From positions 248,001 through 312,000 of the forward strand of contig NC_009486.1 in assembly GCF_000016785.1 (NCBI RefSeq): a stretch of 64,000 nucleotides of DNA. The letters run 5' to 3'. Of this stretch, positions 1 to 7,182 are shown one piece after another. The stretch is from Thermotoga petrophila RKU-1. Lineage in GTDB: Bacteria > Thermotogota > Thermotogae > Thermotogales > Thermotogaceae. The notes under the pieces are model-generated. The model was not told where the DNA came from. It was given only the letters and a program-made list of their open reading frames with translations, and did not search any database. Position 1 is the stretch's first letter, and every line of letters begins with the position of its first letter. Both the position numbers and the translations under genes were made by a program.

Positions 1-1251
1 TTCTTCTGTGTGAGTATCTCCTCTCTTTGTGAAAGAGTTGATTTTCTGATTTTCTCTGGAATTCTCGGAATTTTCATTTACGAGATTCAAACCAGTATCG
101 TCAAAGCTCGCCTGTGAAATTCTTTGATTGTTAACCTTCCAGACCTTTTCTCCATCACCGTTCGATGATTGTTGCTTTTCGTCTGCAGAGAGAAGCGGAA
201 CAAAACTGAGTTTGGACATTTTTATTTCATTCCCGATATTTCCCGTAATCCTTTCTTCAGAAGGTTCGTTTTTGATACCTGCTGTCTTTTCAAAGTCTCC
301 TGAAAGTTTCTCTGTATCGGAATTCTTAAAAAGAGATCTTGTCTCGTCGAAAATCGGTCGTTTTGCTGTGTGCCTTATCTTCCGATCATCTGATTTCAAA
401 AAAACTTCAGAACTTGTCTGAGAAACTTCAACAGGTGTTCTAAAAGAACTCGGAAGCTTTTTGTTCGATTCACTCCGAAAAGTCTCTGATTCCGAGTACA
501 AGATAGAACGGTGTTTCTTTTCGAACGAAATCTGACTTGCACTTTCTTTGTTCTCTGAATCTTTCACCAGAAAACCGTTTTCTCTCTTTTCTTCATGTTC
601 AGTGGAAGTCAAAAGCTTTTCCGTTGAAATATCATGTGTTCTGGATTTGAAAATCCCTTGCTCACTTTTTCGGTACTCATCATGATTTTCATCAATGAGC
701 TGTTCTAACTTTTCGTTTCTTTTAGACATTTCTTCCAAAACATGTTTTTCACTGGATTTATCATCGGTTGTTTTGATCTCTTTGCTCAGCTTGCTCGAAG
801 ATGAACGTCCAACTTCTTCTTCCCGTTCTTTCTGATCCTCAGAGACATTCTGAAGCCTTTCCGAAAACTGTCCATCCAGCATCTTTTCCAAATTCACATC
901 TTCCTCAACCGACATCGAAATGTGCTGAGCGCTGACACTGTCGAGATCGTCCAGCGTGTTCCTTTTCACCTTTTTGAGGACTTCATCACGGTTTTCAGTA
1001 GATTCTGACTTTACCTTTTCCTGAACATTCAGAAGGTCAATATCATTATTCTTTTGACGTTCGCTTTTCTTTCCAGCGATCTCTTTTTTCTTCTCATATG
1101 TGGAATCAATCATTTTTCCCTTTCTCCCCAGCGATTTCATCAGGTCCTTAACAGACTGAGAGAACAGAACCGCCGCTGATTTCTTTTTTAATTCACCTTT
1201 TTCCTCTGCTGTCTTGATCATCGCAAAAAGAGAAAATTGTCCTACCTTCAC
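1..1251 (-). CDS. FliK-like flagellar hook-length protein, 3' part outside window
   Basis: An open frame of 417 codons on the minus strand starts with GTG at 1251, overlaps the preceding MotE-like gene by 4 bases (GTGA) and runs off the left edge without a stop. The visible part is highly charged, rich in Lys, Glu and Ser, with no membrane segment and no recognisable domain, as is usual for the poorly conserved N-terminal part of FliK. FliK controls flagellar hook length and the export switch. The call rests on context: it follows a MotE-like gene, and in T. maritima (recalled) the next genes in this direction are hook genes flgD and flgE. The conserved C-terminal FliK domain would lie outside the window, so the identity is an inference. 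Confidence 0.5.
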   Translation of the reverse strand, partial: MKVGQFSLFAMIKTAEEKGELKKKSAAVLFSQSVKDLMKSLGRKGKMIDSTYEKKKEIAGKKSERQKNNDIDLLNVQEKVKSESTENRDEVLKKVKRNTLDDLDSVSAQHISMSVEEDVNLEKMLDGQFSERLQNVSEDQKEREEEVGRSSSSKLSKEIKTTDDKSSEKHVLEEMSKRNEKLEQLIDENHDEYRKSEQGIFKSRTHDISTEKLLTSTEHEEKRENGFLVKDSENKESASQISFEKKHRSILYSESETFRSESNKKLPSSFRTPVEVSQTSSEVFLKSDDRKIRHTAKRPIFDETRSLFKNSDTEKLSGDFEKTAGIKNEPSEERITGNIGNEIKMSKLSFVPLLSADEKQQSSNGDGEKVWKVNNQRISQASFDDTGLNLVNENSENSRENQKINSFTKRGDTHTEE

Positions 1252-2162
1252 TTTCTCTCCTCCAGAAGATCCGGAGCGTTCTGAACTATGTACTGAACCA
1301 GAACAGAAGCGTGTTCCCTATCCATCATGGAAAGAACCGTTCTCAAAGTTTCTGGATCCACATTCTCCCTTCTCAGGAAATCGACGGCTACCTCTGGTGT
1401 GATGTTGTTCAAAGCGTCCGCCACCGATTTCAAATAGGCTTCTTTCTGAAAAAGCTGAGATTCTTTTTCTGTCATCTGTTTCACCGCTTCCTGAGCTTGT
1501 TTAACCAGCATTTCGAGTCTTTCAATGGTGCTTTCTACACCCACCATGAGCTCCATCACCCGTGCAGCTTTCTGCGGATTGACACCGGCGAGCGCCTCGA
1601 GGAACTCCCCGGCGTACTCTGGATCGGTTCTTTTAAAGATCACGGCGAGTGTTTCATCGTCCACTTCGTTGAGCGCGCCCGCAAGATTCCTCGGAGCGGT
1701 GTTCAAAAGCACGTTGACGAGTTCATCCACCTGCTTCTTGTAGGATTCCAGTCTGTTTTTCTCTTCGAGCAACTGATTTTTGAGAGATTGAATCTCTTCG
1801 ATCATTCTCTCAACGACATTCTTCTGTGTGTCTAGCACTTTCGCCTGTTCTTCGAGCTCTTTTTCTTTGCTGATCAGTTCGTCTATCTTCTGGTTGTATA
1901 TCTCGATGTATTTCTGATAGATTCTCGAGTAGTACTCGGCGGGACTTTCCGCTTTGAGGGGTTGATAGTTGATTCTGTCTTTCAAAAACGGTACCTTAGA
2001 GGCAAGAAAAGCAATATAACTCCTCCAGTCTTCAAAAGGAGACATCCTTCCACCGTAAAGCCTGTTTATTTCAAAGGAGATGTAGCCGTACATGAACACG
2101 ATCACGAGAATCAGAAACGTTATTAAAAAAGCAACGAAGAAACCTCTTCGTTTTCCAGGCAA
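1248..2162 (-). CDS. MotE-like flagellar protein (membrane anchor, coiled coil, MgtE-N-like domain)
   Basis: 304 residues. A basic N-terminus is followed by a membrane segment at about residues 9-28, a long coiled coil at about 80-145, and a C-terminal region with MgtE-N-like helical repeats (LLNTAPRNLAGAL, then LAGVNPQKAARVMELM, then a third copy near residue 265). This order is typical of MotE, the chaperone that holds stator protein MotB in place, and of related proteins encoded beside fliJ/fliK. The TTG start at 2162 has a GGGAGG ribosome binding site 10 bases upstream; an ATG between them is in another frame. First visible gene of its operon, coupled to the FliK-like gene by a GTGA overlap. 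Confidence 0.7.
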   Translation of the reverse strand: MPGKRRGFFVAFLITFLILVIVFMYGYISFEINRLYGGRMSPFEDWRSYIAFLASKVPFLKDRINYQPLKAESPAEYYSRIYQKYIEIYNQKIDELISKEKELEEQAKVLDTQKNVVERMIEEIQSLKNQLLEEKNRLESYKKQVDELVNVLLNTAPRNLAGALNEVDDETLAVIFKRTDPEYAGEFLEALAGVNPQKAARVMELMVGVESTIERLEMLVKQAQEAVKQMTEKESQLFQKEAYLKSVADALNNITPEVAVDFLRRENVDPETLRTVLSMMDREHASVLVQYIVQNAPDLLEERK

Positions 2163-2274
2163 GGTCCATCTACCTCCCTCGGTTTCATACTTCTACGGTG
2201 GATCTATCTTTTCCTAAAGGATGGTAAAATATGGTAAAACAAAAAAGGGGAACAAATATGGATAGAATACCTGT

Positions 2275-2619
2275 TTGAAAATCTCTTCTTCCGGGAAGAG
2301 ATACCGTGTGGAGATCGCTTTGAGAGACCCTCATGGTAAGATCTTTTCCGGTGAGAGTGAAGGGCCCAGAACAGCCCGGAATCTTCTCAGACTCATCGGA
2401 GAAGCGGTAACCGAAGCTTTCAACAGAGCTTTTCATAAATACGATGATGTGTCCATAGACGACATCAAAGAAACCACTCTCGCAGGAAGAAGATTTGTTT
2501 TTGCTCATCTCACGTTTTTGAAGAATGGAAAGGAAAGCTGGCGAATCGGTGTGGCTCCTTTAGAAAAAGATCTTCTCCAGAGCATCGTTCTCGCAGTAAT
2601 AGATGCTCTGATAAAATAG
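2275..2619 (+). CDS. Conserved small protein of unknown function, short paralog
   Basis: 114 residues, homologous to the C-terminal half of the next gene: both share the pattern GESxGP-(S)TxxNLxRLxGEAVxEAFN, then a VSxDDxxxxxLAGxxFVxxHL block and a GVAPLExDxLxS end. I recall similar small domains in actinobacteria and other thermophiles, all without known function. The only in-frame start is TTG at 2275, with no ribosome binding site of its own. A six-codon frame (ATG 2258 to TGA 2278, MDRIPV) with an AGGGG site ends exactly on this TTG (TTGA), so translation may be coupled. Alternatively the gene's true 5' end is lost through a frameshift. Confidence 0.6.
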   Translation: MKISSSGKRYRVEIALRDPHGKIFSGESEGPRTARNLLRLIGEAVTEAFNRAFHKYDDVSIDDIKETTLAGRRFVFAHLTFLKNGKESWRIGVAPLEKDLLQSIVLAVIDALIK

Positions 2620-2643
2620 TTAAAAACAGTGGGGGGTATTTAG

Positions 2644-3240
2644 ATGAGTGCAAAAACACTGGAAGAAGTCATATCGAAGATATCTGGAGTCATCTCCGTC
2701 AAGGTGATAGAAGAAAACGGCCAGCCCAGAGAGATCCACGTCATAGCGGATCCTTCCAGGAATCCAAAACAGATCGTTCGTGATATCGAAACAGTCGCCC
2801 TCGCGTCTCTCGGAATGAAGATAGACAGAAGGATCATCAGTATCGCCCAGTTGAGTCAGGGAAGATTCTCTCCCTCACAAACTTATGAGATCACCTCCAT
2901 AGAGGTGAAAAACCTCGACAGGAAAAAGCAGGTGAAGGTTACGATACACAACCCCCTTGAAGATGAAGACATGGTGGGGGAAAGCGCAGGTCCTGGAACA
3001 TCCACGAATCTTCCAAGGCTCGTTGGAGAAGCGGTGATAGAGGCGTTCAATCCTGATTGCCCCGTCTCGGTGGACGATGTTCAGAAGGTTTTTCTGGCTG
3101 GAAAAGAATTCGTGCTCGTCCATCTCACGATTCAGGACGAGGATCGAGAAAGAACAGAAGTGGGGGTCGCACCCCTCGAAGGAGACTTTTTAAAGTCAGT
3201 GGCCATGGCCACACTGAAGGTGGTAAAAGATCTCGCTTAA
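2644..3240 (+). CDS. Conserved two-domain protein of unknown function, long paralog
   Basis: 198 residues. The N-terminal 65 residues look like a small alpha/beta (ACT-like) fold, with VISVKVIEENGQPREIHVIA followed by a KQIVRDIETVALASLGMKID helix. The C-terminal 115 residues are the domain shared with the upstream gene at 2275. ATG 2644 is preceded by GGGGGG. It overlaps the convergent aminotransferase gene by 4 bases at the 3' ends. No membrane segment or signal peptide. Proteins with both halves occur, as far as I recall, in clostridia and thermophiles, without assigned role. A ligand-binding or RNA-binding role is possible but nothing in the sequence proves one. Confidence 0.65.
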   Translation: MSAKTLEEVISKISGVISVKVIEENGQPREIHVIADPSRNPKQIVRDIETVALASLGMKIDRRIISIAQLSQGRFSPSQTYEITSIEVKNLDRKKQVKVTIHNPLEDEDMVGESAGPGTSTNLPRLVGEAVIEAFNPDCPVSVDDVQKVFLAGKEFVLVHLTIQDEDRERTEVGVAPLEGDFLKSVAMATLKVVKDLA

Positions 3241-4370
3241 AGAAAGAGCGCTATCGTGTCAACGACTTCTTTTATTTCGTCATCTCTCAGCTCTGGGAAC
3301 ATGGGAAGAGCGAGACTTCTCCTCGAAAGAGATTCGGCCACCGGGAAATCCCCTTTTCGATATCCCAGATCCTTGAAGCACTCCTGAAGGTGGAGAGGCA
3401 GAGGGTAATAAATTGCCGTCTGGATGCCCCTCTCTTTCAGCCCTTCTCTGGCTCTCTCCCTCACCTCTTCGCTTTCGAAGAGTACCACATACTGATGGAA
3501 GACGTGGTATCTGAAACCCTTCTCCTCCACGCGGGTATAGACCACGGGCAGTTTTTTCTCCTCGAACAGTTTCTGGTACGTCCTCGCCACACGTATTCTC
3601 TCTTCTGTCCACCTTTCCAGATACCTGAGTTTCACCCTCAGAATCGCCGCGTGTATCTCATCGAGCCTCGAGTTGTATCCCACTTTTTCATGGAAGTATT
3701 TCTTCCTCGCACCGTGCACTCTCAGGATTCTGCTTTCTTCCGCTATCTCATCGCTGTTTGTCACGATCATTCCGCCATCACCGTAAGTCCCCAGGTTCTT
3801 CGTGGGAAAGAAAGAGAGAATCGCCGCGTCCCCCACAGACCCGCTCTTTTTGATCTCACCGCTTGAGAACTTCCATTCCGATCCCATCGACTGAGCGCAG
3901 TCTTCGAGGATCATCACTCCGTACTTCTCCTTCAAAAAGCTCAGTGCCTCGAGGTCCACGGTTCTACCGAAGAGGTGAACGGGGATGATCACCTTCACTT
4001 TCTCTTTTTTCAGAACGTGTTCGAGCTGGTTCAGGTCCATGTTGAAGGTGTTTTCGTCCACATCTACGAATATAACTCTGGCACCGAGTCTGTAAGGTGC
4101 GCTCGCCGTGGCGAAGAAGGTGTAGGGTGTTGTGACCACCGTGTCTCCTTTCCCAATCCCCATTGCCCCCAGCGCTATGAAGAGTGCGTCACTTCCACTT
4201 GCAACTCCAACAGCGTGTTTCACGCCGATGAAGCTGGCGATTTCTTCTTCGAGTCTTCTCACGTTCTCTCCAAGGATCACCCTTCCTGAAGAGATCACCT
4301 CGTCTATCGCGTTCAAGATTTCTCCCCTGATTCTCTCGTACTGCCTCGTGAGATCGAAAAGAGGGATCAT
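3237..4370 (-). CDS. DegT/DnrJ/EryC1 family PLP-dependent sugar aminotransferase
   Basis: 377 residues, full length for the family that transfers an amino group to keto-sugars for surface glycans or antibiotics. The PLP-binding lysine lies in SFFPTKNLGTYGDGG, the cofactor-contacting Asp/Gln in LEDCAQSMG, and the N-terminus has GENVRRLEEEIA and VGVASGSDAL. ATG at 4370 overlaps the tatD stop by 4 bases (ATGA), so both are one transcript. It lies well away from the polysaccharide cluster at 30-44 kb, yet could supply an amino sugar to it. The exact substrate cannot be read from sequence. Confidence 0.9.
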   Translation of the reverse strand: MIPLFDLTRQYERIRGEILNAIDEVISSGRVILGENVRRLEEEIASFIGVKHAVGVASGSDALFIALGAMGIGKGDTVVTTPYTFFATASAPYRLGARVIFVDVDENTFNMDLNQLEHVLKKEKVKVIIPVHLFGRTVDLEALSFLKEKYGVMILEDCAQSMGSEWKFSSGEIKKSGSVGDAAILSFFPTKNLGTYGDGGMIVTNSDEIAEESRILRVHGARKKYFHEKVGYNSRLDEIHAAILRVKLRYLERWTEERIRVARTYQKLFEEKKLPVVYTRVEEKGFRYHVFHQYVVLFESEEVRERAREGLKERGIQTAIYYPLPLHLQECFKDLGYRKGDFPVAESLSRRSLALPMFPELRDDEIKEVVDTIALFL

Positions 4371-5137
4371 TTCTCCACCTCCAGAAAGATTCTTCTGGCG
4401 TTTTCTGTGGTCACTTCATCCACCTTCGCTTCAGGCACACCCAGCACCTGAGAGATTGTTTCCACGACGTACCTCAGGTACTTCGGTTCGTTCCTTTTTC
4501 CCCTGAACGGCTGAGGTGGAAGAAAAGGACAGTCCGTCTCCAGAACGATGTGTTCGAGACCAACTCTCCTAACCACTTCCCTCAGAGCTTCGTTCTTTGG
4601 ATACGTCACAGGACCTCCTATCCCAAGCAGAAAACCGAGGTCGATGAACTTCTTCGCCCACTCGTAGTCCGAAGAAAAAGCGTGAATCACCCCCCGCTTC
4701 TCCGGAAGTGGTTCTGTTCTGAGGATATCGTACGTCTCACTGTACGCGTCTCTGATGTGAACAACGAGGGGAAGGTTCAACTTCCTTGCGAGTGATATCT
4801 GTTCAACGAAGACCCTTTTCTGGATTTCTGGTGGAGAGATGTTCCTGAAGAAATCGAGTCCGGTCTCACCGACGGCAACCACCTTTTCATCTTTCGCGAG
4901 TTTTTCGAGGCGTTCTATGAAATCTTCAGGAACTTCTTTCGCGTCGTGCGGGTGCACACCCACAGAGCAGAAGATTCGATCATCTGTCTTTGAGAGTTCG
5001 AGGGATTTCTTCGAATCTTCGAGGTTCACACCCACGTTCACCACGAATTCGATGTTGTTCTCTTCGAAATTGGAGATGACAACGTTTCTGTCACCGTCGA
5101 ACTGGTGAAAATGAAGATGCGTGTGCGTGTCTACCAT
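4367..5137 (-). CDS. tatD: TatD family metal-dependent DNase
   Basis: 256 residues, the normal length. Metal ligands are visible: the MVDTHTHLHF start (HxH), the glutamate in AVGETGLDFF, the histidines in PLVVHIRDAY and GVIHAFSS, and the aspartate in VLETDCPF. TatD proteins are cytosolic TIM-barrel hydrolases acting on DNA 3' ends. ATG at 5137 with a GGAGGG site. A likely -10 box (TATATT on the minus strand, 5162-5167) lies just downstream of the CACAAAGGCCTTTGTG palindrome. First gene of a two-gene operon with the DegT aminotransferase. Confidence 0.9.
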   Translation of the reverse strand: MVDTHTHLHFHQFDGDRNVVISNFEENNIEFVVNVGVNLEDSKKSLELSKTDDRIFCSVGVHPHDAKEVPEDFIERLEKLAKDEKVVAVGETGLDFFRNISPPEIQKRVFVEQISLARKLNLPLVVHIRDAYSETYDILRTEPLPEKRGVIHAFSSDYEWAKKFIDLGFLLGIGGPVTYPKNEALREVVRRVGLEHIVLETDCPFLPPQPFRGKRNEPKYLRYVVETISQVLGVPEAKVDEVTTENARRIFLEVEK

Positions 5138-5170
5138 TTGAAATATCCCTCCTTCTGTGTTAATATACTA

Positions 5171-5186
5171 CACAAAGGCCTTTGTG
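5171..5186. promoter_or_regulatory. 16-bp perfect palindrome between tatD and cysE
   Basis: CACAAAGGCCTTTGTG is a perfect palindrome lying where the -35 region of the minus-strand tatD promoter would be, and about 45 bases upstream of the cysE promoter. A second imperfect inverted repeat (GTGAA... TTCAC) follows at 5193-5206. It looks like an operator, but the protein is unknown. Confidence 0.45.
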
Positions 5187-5229
5187 AAAAAAGTGAAGAG
5201 GTTCACCTTTTTGTGATGAAAAGGTTTCT

Positions 5230-5257
5230 TTGACTTTAACAATTAGGTTGATATAAT
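5230..5257 (+). promoter_or_regulatory. Promoter of the cysE-cysK operon
   Basis: TTGACT (5230-5235), a 16-bp spacer and TATAAT (5252-5257). Transcription would start near 5264, giving a leader of about 27 bases before the leader peptide ATG at 5291. Confidence 0.75.
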
Positions 5258-5290
5258 TCTATTGAACCAAACGATCTGGAGGTGGTGAAT

Positions 5291-5350
5291 ATGGCATCGG
5301 GATGCGGCTGTTGTTCAGAAAGGCTGGTGAGTTCTTCAGGGATTTCGTGA
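5291..5350 (+). CDS. Cysteine-rich leader peptide overlapping cysE
   Basis: A 19-residue frame, MASGCGCCSERLVSSSGIS, with three Cys codons among codons 5-8 (TGC GGC TGT TGT). Its ATG sits 6 bases after the only good ribosome binding site of the region (GGAGGTG, 5278-5284). The cysE ATG at 5302 lies inside this frame in a different phase, 17 bases from that site. A short peptide with clustered codons for the end product of the downstream pathway is the hallmark of amino-acid-sensing leader peptides; mycobacterial Cys-rich upstream ORFs are a known parallel. The role here is an inference. Confidence 0.55.
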   Translation: MASGCGCCSERLVSSSGIS

Positions 5351-5964
5351 GTATCTTCAAGCACATCTCAGAAGATCTTGAGATGTACCTCAAGCTCGAT
5401 CCCGCCGCAGAGAGTAAGCTTCAGGTGTTTTTCTTCTACGCTTCCTTTCAGGGTCTCATGTGGTACAGGTTCGCCCATTTCTTCTACAAATGGAAACTGA
5501 AAATCCTCGCCTACATCATTTATTACTTCGTGCGCGTTGTGTTCTCCATGGACATCCATCCAGCGGCAAGGATCGCTCCGGGAGTGGTGATAGACCACGG
5601 CATCGGTGTGGTCATCGGAAGCACCGCTTCGGTGGGAAAGGGAACGCTCATCTACCATGGGGTCACTCTCGGAACGAGAAAGCCGTGCTTCGGAAAGAGA
5701 CACCCCGATGTGGGTGAGAACGTGATGATAGGAACGGGGGCTAAGATCCTCGGCCCGATAAGAGTGGGAAACAATGCCGTTGTGGGTGCGAACGCGGTCG
5801 TTCTCGAAGACGTTCCTGATGGAGCTGTTGTCGTAGGCGTTCCTGCGAGAATAATCAAGTGGAGGAGGGATTTCTGCGATGATGGAAAGACTGATAGGGA
5901 GCACTCCGATAGTGAGGCTCGATTCGATAGACTCGAGAATCTTCTTGAAACTGGAAAAGAATAA
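5302..5964 (+). CDS. cysE: Serine O-acetyltransferase
   Basis: 220 residues. It makes O-acetylserine from serine and acetyl-CoA, the first step of cysteine synthesis. The N-terminal helical domain carries LKLDPAAESKLQVFF, followed by the left-handed beta-helix of hexapeptide repeats (IHPAARIAPGVVIDHG, GVVIGSTASVGKGTLIYHGVTLG, IGTGAKILGPIRVGNNAVVGANAVV). The last 30 or so residues are an unconserved charged tail encoded where the frame overlaps cysK by 86 bases. No in-frame start exists upstream of ATG 5302, and the strong ribosome binding site belongs to the leader peptide, so translation depends on reinitiation, frameshifting or weak direct initiation. Confidence 0.92.
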   Translation: MRLLFRKAGEFFRDFVSIFKHISEDLEMYLKLDPAAESKLQVFFFYASFQGLMWYRFAHFFYKWKLKILAYIIYYFVRVVFSMDIHPAARIAPGVVIDHGIGVVIGSTASVGKGTLIYHGVTLGTRKPCFGKRHPDVGENVMIGTGAKILGPIRVGNNAVVGANAVVLEDVPDGAVVVGVPARIIKWRRDFCDDGKTDREHSDSEARFDRLENLLETGKE

Positions 5965-6754
5965 TCCCGGTGGCAGCGTAAAGGACAGACCTGCCCTCTT
6001 CATGATTCTCGATGCGGAAAAAAGAGGACTCCTCAAAAATGGAATCGTGGAACCAACGAGCGGCAACATGGGAATCGCCATAGCGATGATCGGAGCAAAG
6101 AGAGGTCACAGGGTGATCCTTACGATGCCCGAGACCATGAGTGTTGAAAGAAGAAAGGTCCTGAAAATGCTTGGAGCAGAACTCGTTCTCACACCGGGGG
6201 AACTGGGAATGAAAGGTGCTGTGGAAAAGGCGATCGAGATATCCAGAGAAACCGGCGCACACATGCTCAACCAGTTCGAAAACCCCTACAACGTCTATTC
6301 CCACCAGTTCACCACGGGTCCGGAGATTCTCAAGCAAATGGACTATTGGATAGACGCATTCGTTGCGGGAGTGGGAACGGGAGGCACGATCAGCGGAGTT
6401 GGAAGGGTTTTGAGAGGATTTTTCGGAGACAGAGTGAAAATAGTGGCGGTGGAGCCAGCGAAATCTCCTGTTCTCTCCGGAGGCCAGCCGGGAAAACACG
6501 CCATTCAGGGCATAGGAGCTGGCTTTGTTCCGAAGATCCTGGACAGATCCGTGATAGACGAAGTGATCACCGTGGAAGACGAAGAGGCTTACGAAATGGC
6601 GAGGTACCTCGCAAAGAAAGAGGGACTCCTCGTGGGGATCTCCTCCGGTGCCAACGTTGCAGCCGCTCTGAAGGTGGCCCAGAAACTCGGGCCAGACGCG
6701 AGGGTCGTGACCGTTGCGCCGGACCACGCGGAAAGATACCTGAGCATATTATGA
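5879..6754 (+). CDS. cysK: Cysteine synthase (O-acetylserine sulfhydrylase)
   Basis: 291 residues. It converts O-acetylserine and sulfide to cysteine with PLP. The PLP lysine is in NNPGGSVKDRPA, the substrate loop in EPTSGNMGIAIA, the phosphate-binding loop in GVGTGGTISG, and the C-terminal serine in GISSGANVAAAL. It starts inside the cysE tail (ATG 5879 or 5882, GGAGGAGGG site) and ends with a 4-base ATGA overlap onto the DUF123 gene. Slightly shorter than the 300-310 residues usual for CysK. Partner of CysE in one operon. Confidence 0.93.
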   Translation: MMERLIGSTPIVRLDSIDSRIFLKLEKNNPGGSVKDRPALFMILDAEKRGLLKNGIVEPTSGNMGIAIAMIGAKRGHRVILTMPETMSVERRKVLKMLGAELVLTPGELGMKGAVEKAIEISRETGAHMLNQFENPYNVYSHQFTTGPEILKQMDYWIDAFVAGVGTGGTISGVGRVLRGFFGDRVKIVAVEPAKSPVLSGGQPGKHAIQGIGAGFVPKILDRSVIDEVITVEDEEAYEMARYLAKKEGLLVGISSGANVAAALKVAQKLGPDARVVTVAPDHAERYLSIL

Positions 6755-7182
6755 AGGGAACTTACGTTCTGCTTTTGAAGCTCGAAAAGGGCGTTGGTCT
6801 GAAGTACGGCAAGAAAACATCACACCTGGAACCGGGTTACTATGCCTACGTGGGATCCGCTATGGGGGGATTCTTCAGGAGAATCCCCCGCTATTTTCTC
6901 GGTCCCGGGAAGAAACACTGGCACATCGACTACCTACTGGATCACGCGCGGATCGCCGGGCTGATAATGTTCAGCGGAAGAAATATCGAAGAGGAGATCT
7001 CGAATGTGTTATCATATCATTTTGAAGGAATAGAGAGTTTCGGTGCGAACGATCTCAGGGTGAAGACCAATCTCTACCGCGTTGATCCCGACAAACTCTT
7101 TTCTCTTCTGGGGGGGTTCCGTGAGAATAGAGATACTCGATGGCCACAGAAACATAGGGGGAAACAAGATCAGAGTGGTTGA
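6751..7182 (+). CDS. DUF123 / GIY-YIG-like protein
   Basis: 143 residues from ATG 6751, which overlaps the cysK stop (ATGA). The sequence matches the DUF123 family: KGTYVLLLKLEKG start, GYYAYVGSAMGG, then HWHIDYLLDHA. The family is found alone or fused to endonuclease III in archaea and thermophiles and is distantly related to GIY-YIG nucleases. The last 20 residues or so overlap the next gene (GTG 7121) and are unlike the family, so the functional domain probably ends near residue 122. Function in the cell is not established; nothing ties it to cysteine metabolism except the operon. Confidence 0.75.
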   Translation: MKGTYVLLLKLEKGVGLKYGKKTSHLEPGYYAYVGSAMGGFFRRIPRYFLGPGKKHWHIDYLLDHARIAGLIMFSGRNIEEEISNVLSYHFEGIESFGANDLRVKTNLYRVDPDKLFSLLGGFRENRDTRWPQKHRGKQDQSG

